Shown here: positions 12,001 to 20,700 of the stretch, one piece after another
Layout: every line of letters starts with the position of its first letter
How positions within the stretch are numbered: position 1 is the first letter of the stretch
Source: Paraneptunicella aestuarii
GTDB taxonomy: Bacteria > Pseudomonadota > Gammaproteobacteria > Enterobacterales > Alteromonadaceae
Direction of reading: 5' to 3'
DNA length: 64,000 nt
Assembly: GCF_019900845.1 (NCBI RefSeq)
Contig: NZ_CP074570.1
Coordinates: 3,162,001 to 3,226,000 of the forward strand
The notes under the pieces: generated by a model
Seen by the model: only the letters and a program-made list of their open reading frames with translations
Told to the model about the DNA's origin: nothing
Database searches by the model: none
Program-made: the position numbers and the translations under genes

Positions 12001-14719
12001 AAAGGCGTTTCAGTACCGCTGCACCGACACCCTCACCCGGAATATAACCGTCGCCACCTTCACCAAAGCTTTGGCAATGACCGTCACTGGAAATGAACTG
12101 TCCAGCCGATAACATCAGGTATTTGTTGGCGTGAACACTCACGTTCACACCACCAGCAATGGCCAAATCAGTACGACCAGATTTCAGATCCAGACACGCA
12201 ATGTGCAAAGAGGTCAGAGACGATGAACACATGGTGTCCAGCGTCATGCTGGGGCCATGCAAGTTCAGGAAGTAAGACACACGGTTGGAGATATTAGCGT
12301 AGCTACCTGCAATGCCGACACGCTTGCCTTTCAAGCTGGATTCAGCACCGTATAGCTGATATTCGCTATACATCATGCCAACATAAACACCCACCTGCCC
12401 CGGCAAATCGTTCTTGGCGTTAATTTGCAGGCTGTCGCGCGTGTAACCCGCGTCTTCGACTGCCATCCACGCATGCTGTAAGAACAAACGCTCTTGCGGA
12501 TCCATATTGTCCGCTTCACGAGGCACGATATTGAAGAAACGAGGATCGAATTCATCTACACCCGCAATAAAGCCACCCCACTTACTGTAGTGATGACCCG
12601 GCTTGGTACGATCTTCGGTGTAATACTCTTGCCAATCCCAACGGTTCTTGGGCACTTCGGTAACGCAGTCTTTTCCGTCACGTAAATTCGCCCAGTATTC
12701 GTCAAGATTAGGCGATTCAGGATAACGACCACTCAAACCGATAATGGCAATAGGTTCTGCACTTAAGGTGCCCGCTTTTTCAGAACCGGAAGCAGAGGTA
12801 GTCGTTGCGCTAGCAGGTTTAACCGGGCTTGCCGATTTAACCAATGGCACTATGCTGCGACGCTTACGGCGTCCAGACACCAAGGCACTGGCTGATTTGC
12901 CAGAACCAGAAGCCGCAGGCTTACTGGCGGTATCTGCCGCTTTGCTTTCTGGTGCAGCCTGACCAAACATGCTGTTCAGTTTTTCAGCCTGAGCCTTAAC
13001 AAAATATTCCGCCAATTCCTGAATAGACTGATATTCAAAGAACAAGGTTTTAGACAATGAACCAAAGGTTTTTTCCAACTGATTGGTCAGGTTCATCGAC
13101 AAAATCGAGTCAATACCATAGTGCTCCAACGGCGCTTTGGGGTCGATTTTGTTTTCCGGTAACTTCAAGACTGCCGAAAACTGTGAACGCAGATAATCTT
13201 TGGTTTTATCCAGTAAGTTGCCCGCATCGACACTGCTACTAACAGGTGCAGCTTCGGCTTTCTTCTTGGCTGGTTCTGCTTTTTTCGGCTCTTCCGGCTT
13301 GGCTTTACGCGCTTGCTCAGCAACCAACGCTCGGTGCATTTTTGCCAAATCGCCGTACATCACCAAGGTTTGAGTATGGTGTAAGTCCAACGCACGGTAG
13401 AAGGCTTCCATACCTGTACTGGTAGACATTGGCTGCATACCCGTGGCTTTTTCAATGGCATCACGGCTGACTTCATCAATGCTCATGCCGCCATCCGTCC
13501 ACAACGGCCAGTTAATGGAAATGGTGTGCCCTTTACGCTCACCGTCATACATTAACTGGGTACGATAAGCGGCAAATTGATCCATAAAGCCGTTCGCCGC
13601 TGCATAATCAGATTGCCCCAGATTACCCATCCAGGAAGCAACGGAAGAAAACAGGGCGATAAAGTCCAGATTCAAGCCCATAGTCGCTTGATCCAGATTC
13701 ACAGTACCCGATACTTTAGGAATTAAAACCTGATTAAACTCCACCTTGGTTTTCTTCAAGATGAAGTTATCCATATTCATGCCCGCACTGTGCAGAATAC
13801 CGGTAAGCTGTTTGTGATCAGCAACGATCTCGTCAATGACCTGTTTTACCTTATCCTGACTGGACAGATCCATTTGGCGATATTCTACGCGGTTGGAACC
13901 GTCACCAAACTTGTCGATTTTCGCTTGCTTGGCAGGCGTAATTTCAGAACGTCCGGTCAGGATCACGCGTGCTTTGGTTGTCTGTTTCAGGATTTCTTTG
14001 GCAAACAAACGGCCTAATCCACCCAAGCCGCCGGTGATCAGGTAAACACCATGATCCTTGAATGCGATGTGTGGGTTATGGCGGCCATCGGGAATCGCTT
14101 GCCAATGAATGATCTTGCGGCCTTCGTCAGAATACTTAACCACAGTCTCATGGGTACGCGACTGATTTACTTTCAGCAAACGCGCTAACTCATTGGTATT
14201 AATGCCTGGTGCAGTGAGGATAACCTGCCCAACGAAGTTAGGGTTTTCCTGACTGGCAGATTTAAATAATGCCGCCATACCCGCAAACAGGTTTTGCTCT
14301 TCCGATGCGGCAATAACAATCTGTACCAGCACCTTGCCATCCGGTTTGCTCTTCAGAATTTTCTGGATCAGCTCAAAGGCACCCACCGCATATTCACGGT
14401 AACGCTTGCCCACATCATCAGTCTGTGAGCTCAGCTGCACACTCTTGCTTTGCACATCGGTGGTGTTGAGCTGCGTGTCCAACTGCTGCGCTTGTACATT
14501 AGGAATGTCACACAAGATAAAGTGACGGTGCGCAAAGTTGGTCGGGCTCGCCGTGGCAATATCTTCATCCGACACGGACTTCCACACAGGTTGTGCCAAT
14601 AGTGCGCCATTACCCTGATCCTGTTCCGCTGTTTTGTGAGCTTTGATTTTTTCAATGGCTTGCTCACGGGTCAGTTTACCCTCAGCTAAATCGCGGTAAA
14701 TTTGTTCTAATTTTTTCAT
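1..14719 (-). CDS. PKS-D: trans-AT polyketide synthase, 3' end beyond left edge
   Basis: The frame stays open from ATG at 14719 to base 1 (about 4906 codons), so the protein is incomplete at its C-terminus. Order with rough residues: N-terminal helical docking segment and KR (GGLGGLG near 232, catalytic Tyr near 367), ACP (Ser near 538), KS (654-1090, DTMCSSS), DH (1287-1539), three crotonase/ECH domains (1700-2420), four ACPs (Ser near 2509, 2641, 2774, 2892), KS (3022-3450, DTACSSS), DH (3627-3923), KR (from 4125), ACP (Ser near 4443), partial KS (from 4542). There is no AT. The first KR-ACP completes the module begun by the KS-DH at the end of PKS-C, which stops 7 bases upstream. The DH near 3627 keeps its His but has Glu for the usual Asp in HPxxxD. 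The third ECH domain has Ile where PksI/BaeI enzymes have Lys (GGTK). The ECH-ACP block predicts beta-branching; the substrate is unknown. Confidence 0.93.
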   Translation of the reverse strand, partial: MKKLEQIYRDLAEGKLTREQAIEKIKAHKTAEQDQGNGALLAQPVWKSVSDEDIATASPTNFAHRHFILCDIPNVQAQQLDTQLNTTDVQSKSVQLSSQTDDVGKRYREYAVGAFELIQKILKSKPDGKVLVQIVIAASEEQNLFAGMAALFKSASQENPNFVGQVILTAPGINTNELARLLKVNQSRTHETVVKYSDEGRKIIHWQAIPDGRHNPHIAFKDHGVYLITGGLGGLGRLFAKEILKQTTKARVILTGRSEITPAKQAKIDKFGDGSNRVEYRQMDLSSQDKVKQVIDEIVADHKQLTGILHSAGMNMDNFILKKTKVEFNQVLIPKVSGTVNLDQATMGLNLDFIALFSSVASWMGNLGQSDYAAANGFMDQFAAYRTQLMYDGERKGHTISINWPLWTDGGMSIDEVSRDAIEKATGMQPMSTSTGMEAFYRALDLHHTQTLVMYGDLAKMHRALVAEQARKAKPEEPKKAEPAKKKAEAAPVSSSVDAGNLLDKTKDYLRSQFSAVLKLPENKIDPKAPLEHYGIDSILSMNLTNQLEKTFGSLSKTLFFEYQSIQELAEYFVKAQAEKLNSMFGQAAPESKAADTASKPAASGSGKSASALVSGRRKRRSIVPLVKSASPVKPASATTTSASGSEKAGTLSAEPIAIIGLSGRYPESPNLDEYWANLRDGKDCVTEVPKNRWDWQEYYTEDRTKPGHHYSKWGGFIAGVDEFDPRFFNIVPREADNMDPQERLFLQHAWMAVEDAGYTRDSLQINAKNDLPGQVGVYVGMMYSEYQLYGAESSLKGKRVGIAGSYANISNRVSYFLNLHGPSMTLDTMCSSSLTSLHIACLDLKSGRTDLAIAGGVNVSVHANKYLMLSAGQFISSDGHCQSFGEGGDGYIPGEGVGAAVLKRLSEAERDGNHIYGLIRGSALNHGGKTNGYSVPNPKAQAATISRALEETGIDARHISYIEAHGTGTKLGDPIEIAALNRSFEPFTQDKQFCLLGSAKSNLGHCESAAGIAGVTKVLLQMKHKKIVPSLHSKVLNPHIDFAASPFIVNQTLTDWKQPEIDGKTIPRIAGISSFGAGGSNAHVLMQEYIPSASYLEAAQNAALIDGASKVLIPLSARVAKQLVARAEDLIAFINSQGADNINFLSLAYTLQAGREGMDERVAFVVESVADLHAQLKAFVASEKATARASVKRSKDALLAFTDDADYQNKVDNWIADGELAELAGKWVLGLDIDWNAFYGEFKPHFMSLPTYPFAQERYWIEMPETAQVVAGLPTEGAGEGAKTAVLHPLLHANTSDLAQQSYATILNGDEFFLTQHNGQSVLPVAAYAEMARAAASMASPNAKAGSIELRNLMWSQPALVEPGKAVSIALFAGAKADQVDYEIYAENGANTEDTIYAQGHAHIVHDVAQISLDLGQLKAQVGNQSGAYKLADSNDTEVVSTVFQNGNQLLAYLSLPSALEASESLFQLHPNLLDKALQIATNLMGGVDKAIAYGIDSALVIAPCQKEMLAWMRPGTAGLDIDLCDPAGNVCVQIRGVLFEQAALFEQAAQATPAQPVQQAAAPATTAPAPAMAVAQAAPVKLTSTSAAPMAVTAAPGGIPKVLLASTAAAAPVSAASSSSKQEPVQPAPFDKPRKVPLMSSGASAALAFADVVLTKPDNVSLLDPAKSVAAEFLAMLPKPTVQLQDLNAVVASVAGSGSGSGSDSTESQSVAVESYVDLYDHGNGLFSIEIHADKIGNQLTDELIAQLTHALQVAQKKDSLRTLLLKGAKENFLHGDRAQLNAALEAGLIKAVAEFPYPVVTEVQGNASGAGFLLAALSDFMILNDAATFQFTNAEQGLFATAAEEALLVERLGAVHARDLLHVDTSVTGQALLNKGWSCPIFPAEKVEKFASQLANTLAGMSQLSLTLLKQHLARFIQAKAQDLVATDVLTVSEDKAVGNVSSKSKFLAVDATDNVLTVKIANDSKAAIGSLTKALKTLLTQAEKANFKAIVLASDFAGFLSDNGSAADWKALHTLLVNSKLPVVAAIDGNAQNAAWLMAQSADAVVYSDSATLSAGAIAQDAALSQWVSATFTRHLGKYYGAEALLTGAQYTGAELLAKVPALHVVAKDKVQDEALTIAKSWALLPTAALSGWKAASAADLKARVAAMPAWAASESEQGELPKQATAVELKSSVITATAHPDGVVEVHMQDREAKNMFSNEIIEGMYEVFEHIEQHPAYKAVVLTGYDNYFAAGGTITNLRDIQEGKTKFTDVTIYKLPLKCKLPVVAAMQGHGIGAGWAMGMYADLVLFSEESAYRSPYMGYRFTPGAGSTFVMPEKVGYDLARETLLTAQQNMGRDLQARNLLTPVLRRGEVLDKALELAHQIAKAPRHSLIGLKQQLTQHIHAPLEDTYKREVDMHEQTFVGQEETLSTIENTFAHAQGSNTQAVQTAQATETAQATETAKPVALAPVAEAAPISAPAPQAKGVGSVSDVEAVLRTLLASELRLEEDEVESDTQFIDLGLDSISGVTWINKINEQYGTEIEATKVYTYPTLKQLSAFVKEQAENIGGASVAATVVAEASDAPKLMGNSAPQLATPQAQVQLAAPAPVTAASATVAVDALDSIIDNLRTLLAQELRIEEDEIENDTQFIDLGLDSISGVTWINKINEHYGTEIEATKVYSYPTLAQLSAYVRDEASGTGSVAAVESAPAVATEAPKLMGDSAPVSAPAASVQLAAPVAVPVSAQATQVSEDQLPIIAAKLKTLLAQELRIEEDEIESDTQFIDLGLDSISGVTWINSINAEYATDIEATKVYSYPTLAQMSQYVLEEAIRSGAIQVATVQAPVSAPVAAPVQAPAVQAAPVAQTVASTDQLPVISAKLKTLLAQELRIEEDEIENDTQFIDLGLDSISGVTWINSINAEYATDIEATKVYSYPTLAQMSQYVLDEAIRAGSVQASVVQATVAPAQTQAPAQETDAPRLMGNTAPTQTAPTQTAPSQAAPVTVASAAAPVSLPLANSRQLTSWRSKDGSAMRVSANQNRNTDIAVIGMAGQFPKAKNLEEFWDNIANGVNCITEVDNARWDMDRYYQEGEPASGKTYCKWLGKLDDYDKFDPLFFNISPNEALSMDPQQRLFLEACWNGIEHAGYNAQDLSGSLTGVFVGVANGDYRLQTREQQLNAQGFTGDAASVLAARISYFLNLQGPCISLDTACSSSLVAISQACDSLNTGASDLVLAGGVYVMAGPDMLVKCSQTAMLSKDGRCFTFDQRANGFVAGEAVGVVLLKRLADAERDNDKIYGVVQGWGVNQDGKTNGITAPNPVSQARLEREVYERFDINPADIQLIEAHGTGTKLGDPIEVEGLVSSFKPFTDKKAYCALGSLKSNIGHCLTAAGVSGFIKLMLSLQHKQLPPTINFEQQNEHIGIKNSPFFINTKLQDWNVAPNERRRAAISSFGFGGTNAHVVVAEYTEQASKPAVQVMTENGKLIVPLSAKTPEQLNERAQWLIDFIRHPQHQNDLTIEAVSYTLQTGREPMEERLGVMASSLEDLASKLEQFLESGKAKGDVFRGKVLSGKDANIINHDEDMKQTVFEKWLAKNQISKLLEFWVKGVDFGWDKLYGDTKPQRIGLPVYPFARERYWIDKEETVAAGKAGKLAVDALHPMLHRNTSDLSQQCYSSTFTGDEFFIAHQQVDVSGSGTFKLLPVVSFMEMARAAIEMAVPNKPEGSIICLQQSHFAQPVALDNELAMNIALFAAGDSKVEFEVYSEREDDAKVNDGSKSEESIHAYGSASFEALQGGVPRLDIAALKAQMTAGVMSAAQLQAAYSAQGVSYAAAYQAVTEVLLGDNQALAQLHIPAVIADNQSDFQLHPSVMEGAMQALFALLSTNGASTPQTLLSLNSLKVMTPCSGDMFALVKRDASGLVSIDLTDAQGLMCAQIAGVATTALNPDLSMTQAQAPGMGRLLATPEWELAPASSGSSAFGQQFALLCGVKASAKDLSAKLENGTAVEVKAKANGDLLNASVAARYEAYALACFEAIKDIVNSKPKGKTLIQIVAPNTDEGALLVGLTGMLQSIQLENPKYAGQIVLVEESASADDLAAQLSADIAAAKDVIVNHKSDGRYVSRWQEFDATAGLDDDGKAQIAFKDKGVYVITGGLGGLGVVFAKEILAQTSNAKVIFTGRSDLNDKVKATVEQLQTELNASEGQLSYIKLDLADAAQTKQALVDVAKQYGQLNGVIHSAGMVRDNYLVKKPSDEFHSVLAPKVTGSVNLDEATKDMALDFMLFFSSVASPIGNVGQVDYASANGFMDQFAVYRNNLVKAGKRQGHSLSINWPLWAEGGMHVDEATHEMLQQTTGMRMMQTETGMQALYRSLTLQRNQTIVLEGNLAKLRQTASIVTDEPEVVAAPVVAAAPVVAAPAPAQEALSPEALLEKTDSFLCGEFSEVLKMPASKIDPQAALEKYGIDSIMSMDLTAQLEKTFGTLSKTLFYEYQTIRQLSEFLIDTYVEQLMQMFAPQSGAAPVAMAPAAPAGSLTSTATTAPVAMSKGRRGNRQRSEMGGTGLSKEPIAVVGLAGRYPQSINVEEYWMNLRDGKDCVEEVPKDRWDWEVHYTDDRTQKGRHFSKWGGFIKGVDEFDPLFFNISPVEAEIMDPQERLFLQHAWMAIEDAGYTRETLQIPSEDDLKGQVGVYVGVTYGEYKLAGSLATVANRVSYIMNLHGPSMQVDTMCSSSLTSLHLACQDLRTGRTDLAIAGGVNVSIRADKYTMLSAGQFISNDGHCQSFGEGGDGYIPGEGVGVLVLKRLSEAERDGHHIYGLIKGSALNHGGKTNGYSVPNPVAQAAVIGRALKDANVDPRHVSYIEAHGTGTKLGDPIEIAALVQAYSKYTKDKQYCLIGSTKSNVGHCEAAAGVSGVTKVLLQLKHKKIVP
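5930..7300 (-). repeat. Array of four tandem ACP domains in PKS-D
   Basis: Four carrier domains with phosphopantetheine Ser codons near 7194, 6798, 6399 and 6045, so the period is about 354-399 bases. Each has DTQFIDLGLDSISGVTW and then a linker rich in Ala, Pro, Gln and Val. The Trp six residues after the Ser is the known flag of beta-branching ACPs. Nucleotide similarity between copies is high enough for recombination or assembly errors. Confidence 0.95.
9597..9636 (-). repeat. Gly-Ser hexamer repeat in PKS-D linker
   Basis: About four tandem copies of GAACCA on the plus strand encode an in-frame GSGSGSGS linker on the minus strand, just before the first ECH domain. It is probably a flexible tether and a slippage-prone site. 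Confidence 0.8.
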
Positions 14720-14726
14720 GGCTTCA

Positions 14727-17700
14727 CTACCCTAATTCAACTGCATCATCTACAGACATATCATTTTCCAAGATGTTATCGACGAGCTCTTCATAGAAGG
14801 CATCATCGAAAGAAGCACTGTGATCAACTGCACCAGCACGGCCGATATCAGATTCCAGTGCTCGGGCTGTAAATCCCTGGATTTGGACACATACATTGCC
14901 TTGCGCATCACACAGATCCACATCAAGACGGGTAATGCTGTCACCCGGCTCGCTGCCCGGCGAGTAGCGCACCCAGGCCACCATGTCTTGAGTACATGGC
15001 GCCAACACGCGAATGGAATCTAACGCAAAAGGAATAGACGGATTTTCCGGAATGTGAACCAAATCCTCGAACAGTCCGATGGAGGCTTGTAACGCGCTGT
15101 CCATCAAACTTGGATTCATTACGTATTCTTCGTTGGAATCGTCGATAACCCCGGGCAATCTCAGGTCTGCCAGAATTTCACGGTCACCACGATAAATATT
15201 TTTAATACCCTGATGTGCTGGCCCATAGAGCAAGCCCATATGAGTCAGGATGTCGTAACACTGTGCCGCGCCCACAACACCTGCGCCCATCTTGCCGCGC
15301 AATTTGCCAAGGTCGAGGGTTTCACCACTGGTATCGCCGCTAAACACCGCTTTACCCTGATAATGAACCACTTCGTCATCACCATCGGCGCTGAACACTT
15401 CAAACTCAACATGGCCGTCATCGTCCAGTTCAAGTTCAATGCTTACCTCTTTCGAATCGTTCACCACAATCGGCTGAGCCCAGACCATGTTGTGCATTTC
15501 CAGCACGCAATCTTCCGGCATGCCACCCGCCGCCAATTCAATAGCGATACGGGACATTTCCAGATAGGCCACCGCAGGTAAGACTTTTTGCGGCTGGTTC
15601 GACGCAGAGCGGATCAAGTGATCACGCAAGAAGAACTCATCGCCACTGAATACCGAGGTATAACGCTGTTGACTGAAATCTGAAGTATTGCTGTGCAATA
15701 ACGGATGCAGGTTTTCCAACAGGTTGGCTTGACCCGCTTTGCGATAGCCACGTAGTGCTTCTGGCGCGTCAATCCAGTATCTGTCTTTGGCAAATGGGTA
15801 ACCCGGCAAGCAGATACGCTCAGGTTTGCTCTCGCCATACAGCTTGTTCCAGTTAAAGTTCAAGCCTTTCACCCACATTTCCAGCAACTTGGAAATATTT
15901 TCGTTCGCCAGCCAATTGTTGATCAGCGATTCCTTCATTTCAGGATCCTGATTAATCACGCTCAAACCTTCACGATGCTTAATCACGTTACCGCGATAGC
16001 AACCTTCAATGCCTTTCTTGCCTGCAATCCAGTTTTGCAGTTTGGTTTTCAATTCTGCAACCGAACTGACCATAAAGGCGAGTCTGTCGTCCATTGGCTC
16101 ACGTCCAACCTGCAAGGTATAAGACATGGATACCAAATCGACCGATTCGTTTTCTTCGATGTAGGTCAACAAATCTTTCGCACGTTCAATCAAACGCTCT
16201 GAATCATCAGAATCACGCGCCGACAATGGAATCGCGTATTTGCCATCGTCTGTGACCACCGCCACGTCAGACTTGCTGGCAACCGCAGGCACATACTCAG
16301 ACACTACAACGTGTGCGTTAGTACCGCTGAAACCGAAGGAACTGACAGCCGCTTGGCGCAATTCTCCCGGCAACACATTCCAGTCTTGCAATGTGTCGTT
16401 AACAAAGAACGGGCTGTCGTCGAGATCAATCATCTCGTTCAACTGTTCAAAGTTAATGGTGGGCGGTAATTGTTTATTCTTGATAGATAGCATCAGTTTG
16501 ATGAAGCCGGAGATACCTGCAGCCCACAAACAGTGCCCCATGTTGCTCTTGGCAGAGCCCAGAGCACAGTAATTCTTGCGATCCGTTAGCGCTGTGAAGG
16601 ACTTCATCAAGCCTTCAATTTCGATAGGGTCGCCTAATGGCGTACCTGTACCGTGCGCTTCAATCAGTTGAATATGACCCGGATCGATATTGAATCGGGT
16701 ATACACATCTTTCAACAGAGCCGCTTGTTGTTCAGGGTTCGGAGCAGTAATACCGTTGGTCTTACCGTCCTGATTCAAGCCCCAGCCACGGATAACGCCC
16801 TGAATGTTGTCGTTGTCGCGTTCAGCGTCCGACAAACGTTTCAGAATAATTGCGCCCACCGCTTCGCCCGGTACGAAACCGTTAGCACGATGGTCGAAGG
16901 TGTAACAACGACCATCAGGTGACAACATGCCGGTTTGGCTACACATGATGTGCATGGTTGGGCTTGCCATCACAGCAACACCACCGGTAATCACCATGTC
17001 TGCGCTGCCCGTTGCCAAGCTTTCACAGGCTTGTGAAATCGCCACCAAAGACGATGAACACGCGGTGTCGATTGGCATACACGGCCCTTGCAGGTTCAGG
17101 AAATAAGCTAAACGAGCAGAAAGGATAGCGTTTGCACCGCCGGTAAAGCCTTGTGCGCTTAATACGGTTTCCAGCGACATTTGCTGATAATCGTTCGCGC
17201 CCGCACCGACAAATACGCCGGTTTTGCTGCCCGACAAGCTTTGCGGATTGATACCGGCATTTTCCAAAGCTTGCCAGCAAGTTTGCAGGAACAAGCGTTG
17301 CTCAGGCGCCATGGCTTCGGTTTCAACCGGCATAATGTTGAAGAACATGGTGTCGAACAGATCATATTCCTGCAACGAGCCCATATAACGGCTGTTGGTT
17401 TTGCCCGGAGTGATGTTCGGCTCGTAATAACGGTTAATGTCCCAACGATCCGCTGGAATTTCAGTAATACAGTTGCGGCCTGTGGCCAGATTTTCCCAGA
17501 ACTCGTCGATATTGTTCGCCATTGGGAATTGACCCGCCATACCAATCACGGCGATAGGCTCAAACTGGCTAACAATGGACTTGTCTTGACGCGCTTTGCC
17601 CGCTGTACGCCATGACTTAAGCTGCTTGCTTGAAGTGACAACGCTGGTTGCCGCCACAGGCGCAGCTTCAGGAGCTTGATAAACGGCTTGAGCTGCTGGT

Positions 17701-20700
17701 GCTGACTGAACAACGGAAACTGGCTCATTTTCAATCTGAGACACAACAACCGTTTCTGTACTAACAGGCAGCGAGCCTTGTTGCTCTGCCAAGCCTTTTA
17801 CGAATGCCGCAAACTGGTTCAGCGTTGGGTAGCTGTACACTTTCGGCGCTTCGATATTAGTGCCGTATTCGTCGTTAATCTTGCGTACCCAGGTCACGCT
17901 GCTGATAGAGTCCAGCCCCAAATCAATGAACTGAGTATCCGGGTCGATATCAGACTCATTCATATGCAGCTCTTCCGCCAACAAACCTTTCAGCTTGGCA
18001 GTAACGGCTGGTAATGCATCAACGGCTCTGGTCGTGGTGACTGTTTTAGTAACAGGCGCAGCTTGCACTGGTGCAGGCGCTGTTCCGGTCACTTGTTGCG
18101 TTACTTGTTGCGTTACTTGCTGAGAGACCACTGGCGAAACCAGAGTTGCTCTAGCCTGTTCCGCTGGGGCAACAGCCTGTACAGGAGCAGCACTAGTAGC
18201 AGAGACAGCACCAGATTTCTCAGCCTGTTCTTTTACAAAGCGAGCAAACTGGTTCAGCGTTGGGTAGCTGTACACTTTCGGCGCTTCGATATCTGTGCCG
18301 TACTCGTCGTTGATCTTACGCACCCAAGTCACGCTGCTGATGGAATCCAGACCCAAGTCAATGAACTGGGTATCAGCATCAACATCGCTTTCTTCCATAT
18401 GCAGCTCTTCCGCCAACAAAGCACGTAGCTTGGCAGTGACTGTTGGCAAGGCATCAACCACTCTTTGAGCCGTGGTCGCAGGCGCGGCAGCGGCGACAGG
18501 TTTGCTAACAGGAGCAGCTACCGGTGCTGGAGCAACAGACGTACCCGACACTTGCTGAGTCACGCCCGGAGACACCAGATTCGCGCGGGAAACCGTGTCG
18601 TTTTCAACAGTCGCTTGTGGCGCTGGTGCTGCTGGTGCAGACGCTGACGGAGCTGCAACTTTTTCAGCCTGCTCTTTCACATAACGAGAAAACTGATTCA
18701 ATGTGGGATAGCTGTAAACCTTCGGTGCTTCAATGTGAGTACCGTACTCTTCATTGATATGACGTACCCAGGTCACACTGCTGATGGAATCCAGCCCCAA
18801 ATCAATGAACTGGGTATCCACATCAACATCCGACTCTTCCATATGTAGCTCTTGTGCTAACAAGGCTTTAATGGTGGCCAGCACTTTGCTCAAATCCAGC
18901 GTTGCGGCTGATGCTTTTTGGCTTGCTACCGGAGCCGCTGACAAAGGAGCCGAAACAGGCGCAGATGCAGGAGCTGAAACACCTGTCACTTGCTGATTCA
19001 CCGTTGGGGAAACCAGATTGACGCGCGGCGTGTCTACTACAACAGCCGCGGGCGCTGGTGTTTCAAGCGCAACCGCAGGCGCTGCTACAGGAGCAGTAGA
19101 CTGCTTCTCTGCTTCGCCTTTAACAAAACGAGCAAATTGATTCAAGGTTGGATGACTATAGACTTTTGGCGCTTCAATATCAGTGCCATATTCGTCGTTG
19201 ATCTTACGTACCCAAGTCACGCTGCTGATGGAATCCAGACCCAAATCAATAAATTGAGTATCTGGGTCGACATCCGACTCATTCATATGCAGTTCTTCAG
19301 CCAACATGCTGCGCAATACTGCTGTGACTTCTGGCAGTTTCAACTCAACCGCTTTTGCTGGTGCAACTGGTGTAGCAGAAGCTGTAACAGGAGCAGCTTG
19401 AACGGGAACAGAAAGCGTTACCGGCTTAACGGTATTCGCAGGCGCAGAAGGAGCCGCTTCTGGCATTCCCAGAGAAATTTTCGGTTTCGCCAGATTTGTC
19501 GGTGCTGTTGCTTTAGTGCTTGTATCCGCACCCGTATCAGCACCCGCGTTAAACTGGCCTTGAATCTGACTTAGCGCTGCATCCTGACCCACAAAGGTCT
19601 CATCATGCATTGCCAGTTCACGCTCATAGGTATCACTCACCTGAGCATGTAAATTAGCGGTTAACTGGTGTTTAACGCCAACCAAAATACTGTAATCCAG
19701 CTTGGCAATCTTGTGCGCTAACTCAATGGCTGCATTCACCACCTCTTTACGTGGCGCAACCGGGAACAACATGCCTTTAGCTTGTAGTTCCTTACCGGAA
19801 TGCTCTCTGGCGGTGAACATGGTTTCACGCGCCAAATCCAAACCAATTTGATGTGGGAATACAAAGGTAGAACCCGCGCCCGGCGTAAAGCCATAACCCA
19901 TGTAAGGGCTTAGGTATTTGCTTTCAGCACCAAACATCAGGAAGTCGGCAAACATGCCCAGTGTCCAGCCACCACCAATACCATGACCTTGCATGGCAGC
20001 GATAACCGGCACTTTACAGGCCATTGCCAAATGATAAATGTTCGTGTCGGTAAACTTGGCCTTACCTTCCTGAATAGCTAACAAGCTGTCTTTGGTACCG
20101 CCCGACGCGAAGTAGTTATCGTATCCGGTCAACACCACGGCTTTGTAAGCAGAAGACGCTTCGATATGCTCGAACACTTCCATTACACCCGCCACGAAAT
20201 CTGGCGAGAACATATTCTTGGCGTCTTTGTCAGCCAATTCCACAAGCAACACACCATCTGGGTGCGCCGTTGCGGTAACGACCTTGGACTGCAAGGTCAC
20301 TTTGTGGGCAACTTTAGGCAATTCAGCCGCGTTATATTCAACGGTTTTCCACTCAGGCTTGGCGTCCAGCTTGGCTTTCAATTCCGCACTTGACGCTAGT
20401 TTCCAGGCTTTTAAGGTAGAAAACGGGAATTTACTCCAGGCATCCGCGATTGCATTAGCGGTAGCGACGATATCGGCTCTTGGCACAACATTCACACGTT
20501 TTGCCAGTGTTTCACCTGTGTACTCTTGCCCTGAAAGCAAGATTTCACGACCAAAGTCTGTACCTAAACGGTATGGCAATAATGCCGCAGCCGCTTTTGC
20601 ACTGGAAGGCTCGGCAAGCGCACCTGCAATGGTGAAGTTACACTCAAGGCTGTACAGGATAGCATCGGCTGATTGTGCAACCAGGAAGCTATTGCCATGG

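Larger units (their letters stand above)
2900..12760 (-). repeat. Second copy of a ~9.9 kb duplicated PKS block
   Basis: The order KS-DH-ECH-ECH-ECH-ACPx4-KS-DH in PKS-D matches that in PKS-C at about 14850-24750 in domain order, length and sequence style, and both are followed by KR-ACP-KS. The copies have diverged: they differ in DH catalytic residues and in a key Lys of the third ECH. Confidence 0.85.

Noticed and set aside
14700..14740. Possible frameshift that split one giant PKS into PKS-C and PKS-D
   Set aside because: PKS-D starts with its own docking-like helix, and split DH/KR modules between proteins are normal in trans-AT systems.
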